The notes: generated by a model not told the origin, from the sequence alone. A DNA stretch of 64,000 bases from Sipunculus nudus (GCA_026874595.1 CM049306.1:49170019-49234018); one strand, 5' to 3'; positions 48,838 to 61,418 are shown, numbered from the stretch's first letter. Program-made: numbers and translations.

Positions 48838-50611
48838 TTTTACTGAACTTTGTTCCAAGTTGACTGCACCAGCTCCGACTCAGTACTTGTTGTGTGAGAG
48901 AACCTTTGGGCGAGCACGTCACAATATCGTCTGCTCACGGGGTCGTCTGCTCAGAGCTGCGCGGTATTCTGTGTTCACAGTGACTTCTGGCCAGTCACAA
49001 ATGATGACGCAGAGCCCCACTGCATTAGTGAATAAGCGGGTGTAGTCAGGGGGCTATTACGTATAACTTCACCAGATGATTTCGCCTACAGGCTATCCTG
49101 CCATCACGCAGCGGTCCAGAAGCCCTGCTCATTTTCTGGTTGGCTCAGATGCAGCTGTTGGGGGGCAGCCTGACCACGTACATGCCTGCCAGCTCTTATT
49201 ATTCAGGAAGCTATCCAGGAAATCTGGATGGTGGGATGGCATGCACCTGCCATCCAGGGCTGTCTCCGCCAGAGACATAGTCAATGCATAAAAAATGCAC
49301 GTTAATTACAGCCAGATGGGCTACATCCATAACTGTATGTTGTGATAACCGAACTGTAATATACGGCACTTAAGAAGGAAGGTTTCTCTCCTTCACTGGC
49401 ACAGCACTTGCACAAAAACATATGTGGAGCCTATTTATTTATCCAAGGGCTCTGAAGCAGATTTAATGATGAATAATCTATAGGACCAAATTTGTGAAAT
49501 ACCATGAGCTATGTTCTCATAATAAAAAAAAAATCGGTTATATTTCATAAATTATGCACTGTTATATTTCTAGACGTATGACAAATACCGGTAAATCATC
49601 ATAAATTTACAAACACGATATTGATTTGTAGAAGACCGTATCTATCTTCTTTATTCTTTATCAAGTTTACATAAATGTACTGAAACTATGCATTTGAAAC
49701 CCTATTCAAATGAAATATTATGGCTTTGCTACGTAAGAAAAATAAAAATAAATCTTCAGTTCTATACAGCTGGAAGGAACTAAATTCGTAGGCATTTATA
49801 TTTAAAATCATAACAGCTTCATTTTGTTTAAAAGAGTTATACGGTTTATGGTTTTAAGGTGGAGTAAATTTAGTTGGGATTTTTTATTAACTTTCAAATG
49901 AAAATATACAAAATGCAAAACGGGCTTCGAAATAAATGAACATTTAAAATTCCCAAATTAAAAATATATAACTCTAATTTCGCAGTAAAATATAAAACCA
50001 AGCGAACAAGTGAGCTGTATGTAATACAAAGACCTGAGAATGCTCCTTATATATTACAGAGGATGCCCGGCTATGTCACAGTAAGAAATTTTAGTTACTC
50101 TGGCACTAACCTGACATTGAGCCATGCCTGGAGGCAAGGCGGGCTGGGGCCGTATTGAACTGGCAGGTAACCCCTATAGCCAGGTCTTTGTTGTTGACCA
50201 GTACTTTATGCGCCTGCAATTTATGCAGTAAACATAAAACTGAAAAAGCTGTAGATCTATATTTAATTATAGAAAACCATCATTACGATGTTTTTCCTTT
50301 ACAAAGACGCTAAATCTATATGTGTATCTAGAAAATCAGTCTTAGGTGAGCAACAGAATTTATCCTTATAGCATACACAAAATCAGAGCAGACGGAATAG
50401 ATTTGTGGCCAGATGCTACCTACTCTAACATATAACAGATGACAGGCCTGAGGGTACCCATGCACACAGCTCATAGTCTCAAGCTCATATACTTTTATGT
50501 CTGGAAGCATACAACAAGTTCGTTTTGGCCCGGTCAATTTAAATGATGTTTATCAGTTAACCGACAGATTATTATTTTCAATTTGACAAAGGTATAAAAA
50601 ATGATATATTA
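48838..50611. other. Upstream flank of the NTR-like gene; no gene seen
   Basis: The first 250 bp are relatively G+C-rich without a TATA box, as expected for a dispersed promoter. Beyond it is AT-rich sequence with nothing recognised. Confidence 0.4.
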
Positions 50612-50952
50612 GGCAAAAAAAAATAAAAAGTATGGTTCTCAGGCACCACCCGCATCAATTTTAAACCCCCGCATCAAACATTTTTATATTGATTTTCAAT
50701 AGAAACTTTACAATTTTGAGCTGCAGCCGATCGGACATTTCTTTCAAGAAGATAAAATCATACAATTTTCTTTGTTATGTAGTGATTTTACGTGTTTAGC
50801 AAAATATATCTGTTATTATCATGGTTTTTTTCCTTATCATTTGACATTTTTATCGATATATACCAAAAAAAACTAAAAATAAAAAAACCGCCCGCCCACA
50901 CTGATTCCTGAAAAAAAAGTGCCTGAGAACCATACCTTTTTTTATTTTGGCC
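50612..50952. mobile_element. 341-bp miniature element, 'GGTATGGTTCTCAGGCAC' family (copy 2)
   Basis: Same TIRs and interior as 25984-26332, flanked by TTA on both sides (50609-50611, 50953-50955), a three-base duplication of PIF/Harbinger type. The C run of copy 1 is only five C here. Confidence 0.85.
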
Positions 50953-50996
50953 TTATTCCAGCACTTTCGTTTTATTTATGAATACACATGGTAACA

Positions 50997-51145
50997 AAAG
51001 CAGATCCAGGGGAAGGGTCCAGGGGGTCCGGACCCTGGAACCCCCCCCCCCCCCCCTTTCCAGACCCGGAAATATTTAATCAGGGTTTTCATTAGTCCTC
51101 CTGGGTGGGACCCCTCCTTTTCCTTAATCCTGGATCCGCCCCTTG
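50997..51145. mobile_element. hAT-like miniature element with C run
   Basis: Left 'cagatccagggg', right 'cctggatccgcccctt'; shares 'ttcattagtcctcctgg' with the fragment at 12957. It supplies the stop codon of the 51354-51124 frame. Confidence 0.65.
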
Positions 51146-51354
51146 GTAAATAGAGTAGAAGTATTGAAGCAGACAGATTCGTGAGCGCACAGCAATTTGT
51201 TGTTACTTGTATAAAGTGGGCTTTCATGAACACTGGCAGAAGCGTCTGTGACCCTCGAAATCTCCATCGGACGTTCTTGTTGTTCGGGAGTCCGAATCAG
51301 ACGTGCAAATTTATGGCTGTTGGACCATAGAGATAGGTTAGATTCTAATTCCAT
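51124..51354 (-). CDS. 76-codon coding-like frame that ends inside a miniature element
   Basis: ATG at 51354 opens MELESNLSLWSNSHKFARLI and goes on with balanced codon use to a stop at 51124. The last seven codons (KGRIQD and stop) lie in the TIR of the hAT-like element at 50997-51145, so the present stop comes from that insertion. It may be a fragment of an exon or an unannotated small gene. No homology is recognised. Confidence 0.25.
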   Translation of the reverse strand: MELESNLSLWSNSHKFARLIRTPEQQERPMEISRVTDASASVHESPLYTSNNKLLCAHESVCFNTSTLFTKGRIQD

Positions 51355-51359
51355 CTTCA

Positions 51360-52339
51360 AGGTATAGGACCAGGCAGTTCAAATGGCTCTTGCAGCATTC
51401 AGTCATGCACTGACCATCGCCAACTATATATACCTGACATTTCACTTTAATAAAAGTATAAAAATCTGGCTGACACAAGCGATCAAACTCCTTCAACATG
51501 AGTATTATTGTTTTCTAGCTTCGTGGTTGTTTCAACATGCAAGGCAGACACTTTTCCCTTTCGCTGGTATAAGATTTACAACCTGTGCATATTTGAGCCA
51601 ACTCTACCAGTTCTCCAGACATGCAGATCGTTTATTGAGATTTCCTGTCAAACCTTCACCACTAACAAGACCAATACCCCTTTCACTGTGATACAAAGTC
51701 TACCACCAAAATGGAAATGTTATATGTCACTTTATTGTAACGGTCGTATATATAAAATACATACGTCTGCGCGCTGGTTTTAATGTTAAAGGTCATTCTG
51801 CAAATAATTCAAAGCAGTCCGAAGTTATAGTCAATGAAAATCAAAATGCCTTTCTTCATAATGGCATCTTTTTATAGCAGTATAGCAAATGTTCTCATCA
51901 TAATAAATGGTGATGTCCTGGATTTTGTGGACCCTGAACTAACAAAAGGCAAACTTATTTTGGTAAACCGATTTCGATAATCATATCGACAAATTCAGTT
52001 TAAGTCACTTCAGTACCATAATATTAAAAAATTTTGATAAGTACATTGTTATCAAAATTAAGTTTTCTGAGGACAAATAAAAGTTTTTAAGTGTGGATGT
52101 TTATATATTTGTTGACCTTTCTTTGAACTGTTTTTTTTTTTGTGGAGGTAACAGCCTCCATTTTTCATGCTTACTTAACTACGTATATATACATCTGCAG
52201 AACTCCATTCCGGTTTCGGAATCTCATTTTATACCCAGGCACCAACCAGGCACGATGACTTTTGCACCTGCGGGCGCTGGGTGCGTAAAGTCCCAAAACG
52301 TGGGTCATACCAACGAAGAACACCCGAAATGCAAACTCG
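51360..52339. other. Stretch with short overlapping frames, no supported gene
   Basis: Plus frames of 102 and 91 codons (51383, 51508) overlap in different phases and show no motif. 52123-52340 is unremarkable. Confidence 0.35.
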
Positions 52340-52510
52340 TTTGTGAGTAAAATACGGCCGTTGGGCACGGCCTTTCCATTAAGCCTGCAGAGCGCTCACC
52401 CTAGGTTGGGGCAGACCGTGAATAATCTAACCACCTCGGCTAAGATTCGAACTCACGATCTCCCGGTTTAAAGTCCTGTGCTGTACTTCTGATCCACAGC
52501 ATCCGGTTAT
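52340..52510 (-). mobile_element. tRNA-derived SINE (family 2, copy 1)
   Basis: Minus strand 'gagatcgtgagttcgaatct' is a B-box region, then 'ttattcacggtctgcccc' and 'cttaatggaaaggccgtg'. It matches 56200-56350 along its length. Confidence 0.6.
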
Positions 52511-53079
52511 ATTGGTTGACCTGTTAAATTTGCCAGCTTGCCATGCTTTCACGGAGCTTATCCTTTACCTGCTCTTGATTTGTTAATACAGCATGACTTC
52601 TTTAATTATTAAACTCTTTATACCCAAATAGAACAACAAAATACACACAAAACTAGAAAGCACTCACAGAATGCATGCCTCCGCCAACACCTGTATCCAT
52701 CCATGCCCGCCAAAAAAAAAACCTTCCATATCCCGACGTTCGGCCACCAGCTTTCCCTATCCTACATAAGAGAGACCTTCTCGGTTGCTTTTACAAAATA
52801 AAAAATAAAAAGTACTGTTTAGTAACCGTCGTGGGTTAGGTCACACGAAGGGCGGGGGCTGGGGGGGGGGGGGGCGCATTGACCCACACGATCTTGAGAG
52901 CAGCCAGCAAACTGCAGCTTGTCAGGACTGCGATACGTTAGTATGACGACGTCACTGTCACTGCACCCAATTTCTATGACGTTGACATCACCATGACGAC
53001 GAGAAAACATGAATTTTTCACTGTGACCTTCAAAAGTATACCTTCCCTTTCAAGGAAAGTTCTCAAGTAATTTTAATAA

Positions 53080-53264
53080 AACATTTTGTGGGATGGTGGG
53101 CCATGGTTGAAGGAAGAAGGGATTAAATACCGGGGCGGAGAGAGAATGCAAAAAGGGTCAAAGTTAGACAGATATGGATCGAGTTCCGCATTTTATTTGA
53201 CATAACCGTCCCACATTTATATTTTGTCTTCTTCCGCCCATGGCCAATCCTCCCACAAAATTTC
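53080..53264. repeat. 185-bp hairpin-type repeat
   Basis: 'attttgtgggatggtgggcc' near 53083 faces 'ggccaatcctcccacaaaat' near 53243; arms of about 36 bp. It is followed by 'cgaaattcattcagaactgt', a short dispersed repeat. Confidence 0.6.
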
Positions 53265-54880
53265 GTCGAAATTCATTCAGAACTGTTCAGGATATGGCTC
53301 GGACATTCCCACAAAAAAAGGCTGATCGCAGAACCCCTTGCCGTAGTTGGTTATGACCCTTGTTGGTTTAATATGAATGGTGAAAGATATCAATTACACA
53401 TACATCAGAACCCGCAGATCACTGGTTGTACAAAGACTCACATATGGGCATATGTAGCATATGTAGCATATGAGCAGCAGCACAGACCCCTGTAACTAAT
53501 AGCTTGCTCCAGGCATGGCTAATGACCCTGCCCCCAGCTGTTGTGACATCACGGAGGAACCCTATAGGACAACTGCAGAGGCGTATAGACAGGACTAAGG
53601 GAGGGAGGGGCCGAAAAAAGTTGCAAAGGCAATTGAAGAATATACATAATATATATACCTCAAATGTTTTAATTCCTATAAGAAATATCAGATGTACAAG
53701 ATGAATTAATAAAAAAAATATCATATTTGCAGGATCAAACCTACTGAATTTTAGAATTATCAATAAACAATACATTTATTACTGCATATGCAATGCTTTA
53801 TAATGAAATAAGTCTGATGATACCAGTGCCTGGAATTTCATAAGGGTGTTTTAGAAAATTTAATCATTATTATACTGAGTGAAATCCCGGGAGTATCAGA
53901 TGAGTTCTGGATTGGGGGGGGGGGGGTTGTGGCTCCCTGCGGCCCCCTTGGCTACACCCCTGGACAATTTGTACATTCATTCGTCAGCCGGAGCAAATAG
54001 TTTCCCCCAAAGCACTCCCTCTCCTTGAAGGCTCAAATTAACATACTTGATCATGACACACATATGCAAAAAAAGACACCGCTCCTGCAGTAGAACATAT
54101 AGATTAATAGAACAGCCCTTCCTGCATAGACATGACACAAATCTAAGCATAGCATTCTCATATACCTGCAGATATCTCGATATACAGGGAGTGTCCCCAG
54201 TCTAGGGTATAGTATAGGGGGGACGCGTTTGTATTAATTAGTGCCAATTAGTAAGTGCCGGTAATAAAGATAAGCTCTTTCCCGGCTGACTGACCGCGGC
54301 TTCCCCACACCTGTCAATCAACCATTTGCCTAATACCGCGATCGCATGGTTAACCAATAAGCAACTTACACGCTGCTAACTCTCGCCGAGCTGACAGTTG
54401 GTCCTGTTTGCACCCCACGTGGGGTTGACATCTGAATTAATATACTTATTTTTCTTATTGATAAAATATAACCCCAGGAACGTGTTTTTGTGAAAAGATA
54501 GATATAGCAAACATCTATAAAACCAGATGTTTTTCAGAAAAATGTAATTTTCATGATTTTTGACGATGATTAGACCTTAAATCAAGGATAGCCTGAGCTC
54601 TGACCCGGGGGGAAGGGGAGCAGATCAAAGAACTTTTAAGTTTCACATTAGGTAAAATCATACTATTTTACATTATTGCATTCAATGTATAGAAAAATAG
54701 TAGTATGATTATATGACGTTTTACAAAGATATTCCTTATATCGATCATTTAACATTTTAACATTTGATGAGATGGGTAATATAAGTTTTATTGCATTTCA
54801 CAGTCTGATGAAAATTATTCTGATTCCGTGCGTGGGGCTATTAAGATTTTGTTTAGACGGGTAACAAATTACATTTTTAA
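53265..54880. other. Gene-free stretch
   Basis: One G run at 53915, an imperfect hairpin at about 54650-54715 ('aatcatactatttt' against 'aaaaatagtagtatgatt') and otherwise nothing recognised. Confidence 0.4.
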
Positions 54881-55497
54881 AAGAACACAGTCATTTCCAA
54901 TAATATGCGTATTACACTGTTAGTTCATTTTGGATCAATACAAAAGTTTCCCAGCAGACCATACCGGCACACGGACATACGATCTCCAATTCACCTGTTT
55001 TATACGTTGTTATGGTTCTGTTTGTGAACAAACACTGCTCAAGTGTGTCTGCTCACCATGACAAAACTACACAAATCCTGAAATCTCAGACAAGGAGAAT
55101 TCGAAGAAACATGAAAGAAGAAACTTAGAAGAAACACCAGTCTAAAGCTTAAAAGATAATTATTTGTGAAGTTGTGCGCTACGGCCACCAGGTGGAGTGC
55201 TATTGTTTATTTAAGTCCCACTGGTCGCGTCCTGTGCCAGCTTGTTTGCGTTTGTGTACAGTATTTAAATAGCAATTTTGATTTTTCTATTTTTTTTTAT
55301 TTGCAAACCATTGATATTGATGCAGGTCAAGTCTATATATGTAGTTTTGCCCTTCCTTAGTGTTTTCCTATTTTTGTACACCTATATACGTCATAATACA
55401 TTCCCGATGTTTTATCAATATCATGCATGCACTGTTATGTACAGTATTTGTTTGAGTAATTTTTGTTTAATATAAATATATATATTACATGGCCGCT
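54881..55497. mobile_element. TTAA-flanked miniature element (copy D)
   Basis: In reverse orientation to copy C: shares 'gaagaaacaccagtctaaag' and 'tttcccagcagacc'. TTAA lies at 54877-54880 and 55498-55501; the right end AGCGGCCATG (reverse) is close to AGGGGC of the others. Confidence 0.6.
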
Positions 55498-56199
55498 TTA
55501 AACTGCATGTTGCTTAACCGCAATTACTGTTGGCGGTTTCCCCGCATTCGGAGAAAACATATAGCATGTCACGTACATAACTCGTGATGATTACTGTCAT
55601 ATTACAAAAGGGGGGGATCAGAGTGTAGCCCTAGTACCAATCGTTAAAACCATGCTGGGGGGGGGGGGGGGGGGGTTAAAGTGCTACAATCACTAATCAG
55701 AAGATCAGAAATTTTGATGTGATAAATTTAACCCTTAATCGTGAGCATCGCACACAGCCTTTAAGTTCTTGCTTGAGTTGATAAATGTAAACGATTGACG
55801 ATCACCTGTTCCATTGACTTGTTCATATAACCGGCGGAAATTACATACGAAGCTTTTCCTCAATGAAAAGCCGAACAATATTGTCAACAGTGATATATTT
55901 TGTTTGCCCCCTTCTGCTAAGCAGCACAAGAACTTCTAGCCGCTATTTCAGATCGCAGAACACATCATGGCTTTCACTTGCTCAGTAGAAATATTTCGTT
56001 TCTTCGTAACTTATATATTTTTGGTAAAGGTCAACGCTACCCGTTTTAAAAAGCCGACTATACGCTTCCTCTCATTTTATATGCTGCTGTCAGCTATTTG
56101 CATAATGTCCGCCGCTCATGGCCCGGTGTCTGTAACGAGTCCTAAGTTGTAATCAACCCCATTCCTGAGACATAACATTCCCCAAAAGCGCATTAGGTT
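55498..56199. other. Gene-free stretch with a long G run
   Basis: A run of 18 G at 55659-55676. A 61-codon plus frame at 55967 lacks support. Confidence 0.4.
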
Positions 56200-56350
56200 T
56201 TGGATGATACACGGCCATGGGTCATAGCCTTCCCATTAAGTTTGTAAAGCATCTGTCCTGTATGGGGGACCATGCACCGTGAAAAAATCTCTCCGCTCCG
56301 GGGATTCTAACTTACGATCTATCAGTTTTGAGTCCTGTGGACCAAGGAAA
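56200..56350 (-). mobile_element. tRNA-derived SINE (family 2, copy 2)
   Basis: Diverged copy of 52340-52510: 'gatcgtaagttagaatcc', 'tttcacggtgcatggtcccc' and 'cttaatgggaaggctatg' on the minus strand. Confidence 0.55.
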
Positions 56351-57242
56351 CCGGTGAGGAAATAACGTTAGAATTCATTCTCACAAACAGTTTCTGATGT
56401 GAAGACCAAATTTGCAAGCGAGTTTCAAGCAGGCTTTTGGGCAGAAAGCAATGATCGGGCTTCGCCATTGAAATTAGGAGGTTTCTGAACTGAGGGACAT
56501 TTATACCTCATCTCGCCAAAGGTTCTTGACAGTGTGGGATGTTTCAGCAATCACCATGGTCACTGATGACTGGTAAAGCAGAGAATGAGTCACCTCGAAA
56601 GCCATCCAGCAACAAAGTCACACCATCTAAATATGGAATGACAATCGTCTGTCTGAAATGTTCTTCTGTGTTTCCTGTGGGATGGGTAGCAACAAATCTT
56701 GGCCCCATGCACGCATGAGTTCTGCCTCTCTACTGCGTCATGCAGTGAGATGTAACGGGGGCTGAATAAATTGTCTTTATATGAAGCGAATGCTTCGTGA
56801 TTATATATATGTGTGCATTAATTTTACTTCATACTTTAACCCTGATTATTACTTGTGTGCTATTCTATCACCTGTTTTTAATCTCTTATTTTCCCTATTT
56901 ATTGAAACAGTATCCATTTGTTTATTATAAGCAGAATGAGACATTTCCGTCAAACTGATAGTTCAGCGCGCAGCCCTTTTTTGGATAGTGATTAAATCAC
57001 GGGGTTCCCCGTGATAGCTCCCATTCACGTCACACGGCCTATATTTTGTTCTTCTATTTCGGTGTTTTTACTGTTGCACTGTCTTTGCATTAAAATTTAA
57101 GAAAATAAGAATGTGTTTGTGTGTGCGTCTGTGTGTTGTTATTTAGACATTTTGATTATATTCATGCAGCTAGCCTTTTTATATACTGTTTTTTTTCTAT
57201 AATAAACGTTTCTTTGCGTATTATACACCATCGGCATGGATA
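56351..57242. other. Gene-free stretch
   Basis: Nothing recognised. Confidence 0.4.
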
Positions 57243-57261
57243 TATAAATATAAATAAATAA

Positions 57262-57295
<34 letters not shown>
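57243..57295. repeat. (TAAA)n/(TA)n microsatellite
   Basis: Short TAAA units then about 15 TA units. Confidence 0.9.
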
Positions 57296-57299
<4 letters not shown>

Positions 57300-57649
57300 G
57301 AGGACATGTTTAGCAACACTCAGTTCATATAGGGGGATCTGTTTAATGTAACACCTGTTTACTAATATCAGATAAAATCAACACTGAACACAAAGTGACA
57401 GGGAACGCCCACGACTGAGGGCCAGGCCACGCCCTAAACTGGTAACAGCTTCAGAGGGTTCGTGCTCGTTCTTGACCCTCTCTCCACAATGTAGAGTCCA
57501 CATACCGTGCCACTCCGTGATGTCCGGTTAGTTTTGCTTGGCGATCATCAGAACCGGATAACCTTTAATCTTGAATTATTATTATGTAACTCTTAAATGA
57601 CTGGTAAAGAGGATTGAAAAAGGAACTTATGATTGAACATATGCACCAC

Positions 57650-58601
57650 GAGTTTACGTGAGAGAGAGCCAGCGAGAGAGAGACAGAAAAAACAGACACA
57701 CACACAGACAGGCAGATAGACACAAACACAGAGTGGGACCAACAAATACAAACAGAGAGAGAAAAAAAGAGAGAAAAAAATAGACACACACACAGACAGA
57801 GCCAGACACACAAACACAGAGTGAGACCGACAAACATAAACAGAGAGAGAAAAAAGAGAGAAAAAAAACAGACAAACACACAGACAGGCATACAGACACA
57901 AACACAGGGTGAGACCGACAAACACAAACAGAGAGAGAAAAAAATGAGTGAAGGAAACACACACGGACAGACACAAACACAGAGTGAGACCGACAATCAT
58001 AAACAGAGAGAGAGAGAGAGAGGTGAGAGAACATTAAGAGAAAAAGACACACAAACAGACAGGCAGAGAGACACTTGCACAGGGTGAGACCGACAACACA
58101 AACAGAGAGAGAGAAAAACAGACACACAGATTGGAAGACAGACACATACACAGAGTGTGACCGACAATCATAAACAGAGAGAGAGGGGGAGAGGAACAGA
58201 CACACAGACAATCAGAAAGACACAAACACAGAGTGAGACCGACATACACAAAAAAGAGAGAGAAAAACAGAGAGGGGTGGAAGAGAAAGAAAAACAGAGA
58301 GAGAAACAGACACATACACAGACAGGCAGACAGACACAAATACAGTTAGACCGACATACACAAACAGAAAGAGAGAAAGAGAGAGGAAAACAGACACACT
58401 TACAGACAGACATTAGCACAGGGTGAGACCGACAAACACAAGCAGACAGAGAGAATGGGAGAGAAAAAAAAACAGAGAGAGAAACAGACACACACAGAGT
58501 GAAACCGACAAAGAGAGAGAGACAGGGAGAAAGAGAGAGAAACAGACACACACAGGCAGGCAGACAGACACAATCACAGAGTGAGACCGGCATACACAAG
58601 C

Positions 58602-58633
<32 letters not shown>

Positions 58634-59674
58634 AGAGAGAGAAACAAATACACAGAGACAGGCAGACACACACACAGATTTGCAGACAGACACGAACACA
58701 GAGTGAGACCGACAAAGAGAGATAGAGACAGGGAGAAAGAGAGAGAGAAATAGACAAACACAGACAGGCAGAAAGACACAAACACAGGGTGAGACCGACA
58801 AACACCAACAGTGAGAAAGAGAGAAGAGAGAGAGAGAGAGTTACAGAGCGAGAGAGAGATGAACAGACACACACACGGACAGGCATAAAGAAACAAAGGC
58901 AGAGTGAGGCCGATAAACACAAACAGTGAGAGAAAGATAGAGAGAAAAAGACAAACACAGACAGACAGACACAAACACACAGTGACCCGACAAACAGAGA
59001 GATAAAGAGAAAGCGAGAGAAAGAAAGAAAAAGAGAGAGAAACAGACACACACAGACAGGCAGACAGACACACACAGGGTGAGACCGACATACACAAACA
59101 GTGAGAAAGAGAGTAGAGAGAGAGAGAGTTAGAGAGCGAGAGAGAGATGAACAGACACACACACGGACAGGCATAAAGAAACAAAGGCAGAGTGAGGCCG
59201 ATAAACACAAACAGTGAGAGAAAGATAGAGAGAAAAAAAACAAACACAGACAGACACAAACACACAGTGACCCGACAAACAGAGAGAGAGAGAGAAAGCG
59301 AGAGAAAGAAAGAAAAAGAGAGAGAGAAACAGACACACACAGACAGGCAGACAGACACAAACACAGGGTGAGACCGACAAACACAAACAGTGAGAAAGAG
59401 AGAAGAGAGAGAGAGTTAGAGAGCGAGAGAGAGATGAACAGACACACACACGGACAGGCATAAAGAAACAAAGGCAGAGTGAGGCCGATAAACACAAACA
59501 GTGAGAGAAAGATAGAGAGAAAAAAACAAACACAGACAGACAGACACAAACACACAGTAACCCGACAAACAGAGAGAGAGAGAGAGAAAGCGAGAGAAAG
59601 AAAGAAAAAGAGAGAGAAACAGACACACACAGACAGGCAGACAGACACAAACACAGAGTGAGACCGACATACAC

Positions 59675-59725
<51 letters not shown>

Positions 59726-59735
59726 AACAGATTAT
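57650..59735. repeat. 2.1-kb purine-rich satellite with higher-order units
   Basis: Built from 'cagacacacacagacaggca', 'gagtgagaccgacaaacaca' and (GA)n blocks. The left half has units of about 115 bp; the right half repeats every 287-288 bp, seen from 'gatgaacagacacacacacg' at 58858, 59146 and 59433. Minus frames up to 413 codons, rich in Cys, Ser, Leu, Val and Phe, result from the lack of stops in this pattern and appear in all three phases, so they are not genes. Confidence 0.92.
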
Positions 59736-60184
59736 GATGAAGAAGAAACTATCAAAAAGCAGCGAAAGAATGATATATAACAGATTAGTGAAGACTGAAT
59801 TTGACCGTTTGTCACACTTAAAACAAAGGGATTATTAGTAATGTATTTGACGATTTTATCATTATTCTCCAGTGATAACCAGTGTTCATGTTCTTAAGCT
59901 TCAGACAGGTTAAGTTCTTAAAAAACTGTTGCAGGTATCAAATTCAAATTTTGTAAATGAATGTATTCATGAAGCCCGTTGCGCTTGATATATTTAAACT
60001 TTTAATAGGCATTTTGCACCCTTCGTAATATGCATAACCTGCTGTTAATGTCATACAATGACCTGACAGGCCAAAGCTGTGTGAACAAATAGAAATACAT
60101 GTCATTCACAACGGACTAGTGCGGTAGAATGTGTGATACAGGCCTCTTCAATAGTTTCCGCGTTTTATGCTAAGTGTGAGAATT
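59736..60184. other. Gene-free stretch
   Basis: Nothing recognised. Confidence 0.4.
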
Positions 60185-60856
60185 CACCATAGTGAATATG
60201 ACGGGTGTCGATCTTAATGTTTAAGAGGACTTTCCCCCAACATGCTGTGTCAAAGGGTCCTGGTTGTGGGTGGCCTATGTAGACCGTCAAGTGCTGTCAC
60301 CTGTCGGCCAATTTTAGAAATAGTCTTTAAAAGATGGTTTAATCTGAATTCTTTCATATTTTTTTTTTTTCTTTAAAATCACTTAATTTGTTGTATCGCT
60401 TCGAGTTTTGTATCAATAAGCTGTACCTTAAAATATTGTTATAGTTAATTATTTGATCAAATAATTTGAATTAAGTTATGAGTGACATCACAGATTAATT
60501 AGGGGCTTACAAGGTATACAAAAATGCAGTCAGGACATTACACCATGGTGAATATGACGGGTGTCGATCTTAAAGTTTAAGAGGACTTTCCCCCCCACAT
60601 GCTGTGTCAAGTTGGTGGCCTATGTAGACCGTCAAGTGCTGTTACCTGTCGGCCAATTTTAGAACTAGTCTTGAGATCGGGACGTGCATTGATTGCCCGG
60701 TCGAAAAGATTGTTTAATGAGTTCTGTATCAATAAGCTGTATCTTGAAAAATTGTGATAGTTAATTATTTGATAAAATAATTTGAATTAAGTTACGAGTA
60801 ACATCATAGTTTAATAAAGGATGACAAGGAATACACAAATGCACAGTCAGTACGAT
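60185..60856 (+). repeat. Two-copy tandem duplication, about 356 and 316 bp
   Basis: Both copies start 'caccatagtgaatatgacgg'-like (60185 and 60541) and share 'gtagaccgtcaagtgctgt' and 'gtatcaataagctgta'. Copy 2 lacks about 40 bp and has a longer C run. A third start, 'catatgacgggtgtg' near 60857, breaks off at a T and G run. Confidence 0.88.
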
Positions 60857-61194
60857 ATACCATATGACGGGTGTGTTTTTTTTTGGGGGGGGGGGGGGGG
60901 GGTAATGAGTGTTTGGCGTTTTCTGTTGTTTTTATTTTCTTCCAGTGACAATATATCATTTACGTTTCATTTTATTATGTGTGCTGTCACTGCTGTATAC
61001 AGTTGTTTGATTTTGAGTTAAGCTATTATAATGTATGTTTGGCCAATCAGAATGAAGAGAAACTTCCAGGCAGTGATCGAGTGTACATATAAACGCAGTT
61101 TTCAGATCATTTGTTAGCCCTTGACAGTGTCAAGAATTCGTATCCGCTTTAAGGCTAATACACACTGGCGCGAGTACTACACTGAAGGATCAAC

Positions 61195-61418
61195 CACAGG
61201 CGCTTGAATTGCTGTTAGTGTAGATTGTGGCTAAATTTGTTACTTTCCGGGTCATTCCTGATAAATATTACTTATCTGATATTTTCCCAGCGTTTTCACA
61301 TATTATGGTCCATCTTTACTATTATTCGCTCAAAAATTAAGTAAATAATAAAGAGATGGAACCAGAAAATTATAAATTTGTTAAAAAATCTTCACTGATA
61401 GCGATTCAAGCGTCTGTG
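61195..61418. mobile_element. 224-bp miniature element, 'CACAGGCGCTTGAATTGC' family (copy 2)
   Basis: Left 'cacaggcgcttgaattgctg', right 'gcgattcaagcgtctgtg'. Same ends as 25489-25943, but an internal deletion halves its length. Confidence 0.78.

Noticed and set aside
48442-48858. Start of the NTR-like protein at 48858 and read-through past 48573
   Set aside because: The codon at 48858 is TTG; the ATG is at 48837. Downstream of 48573 the frame enters the intron after a GTAAGT donor.
51383-51783. Two overlapping plus frames of 102 and 91 codons
   Set aside because: Different phases, no recognisable motif, and no splice pattern; chance open frames are adequate.
58168-59654. Minus frames of 398 and 413 codons
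   Set aside because: Built wholly from a CAGACA/GAGA satellite, open in three phases at once, no domain, no splice sites.
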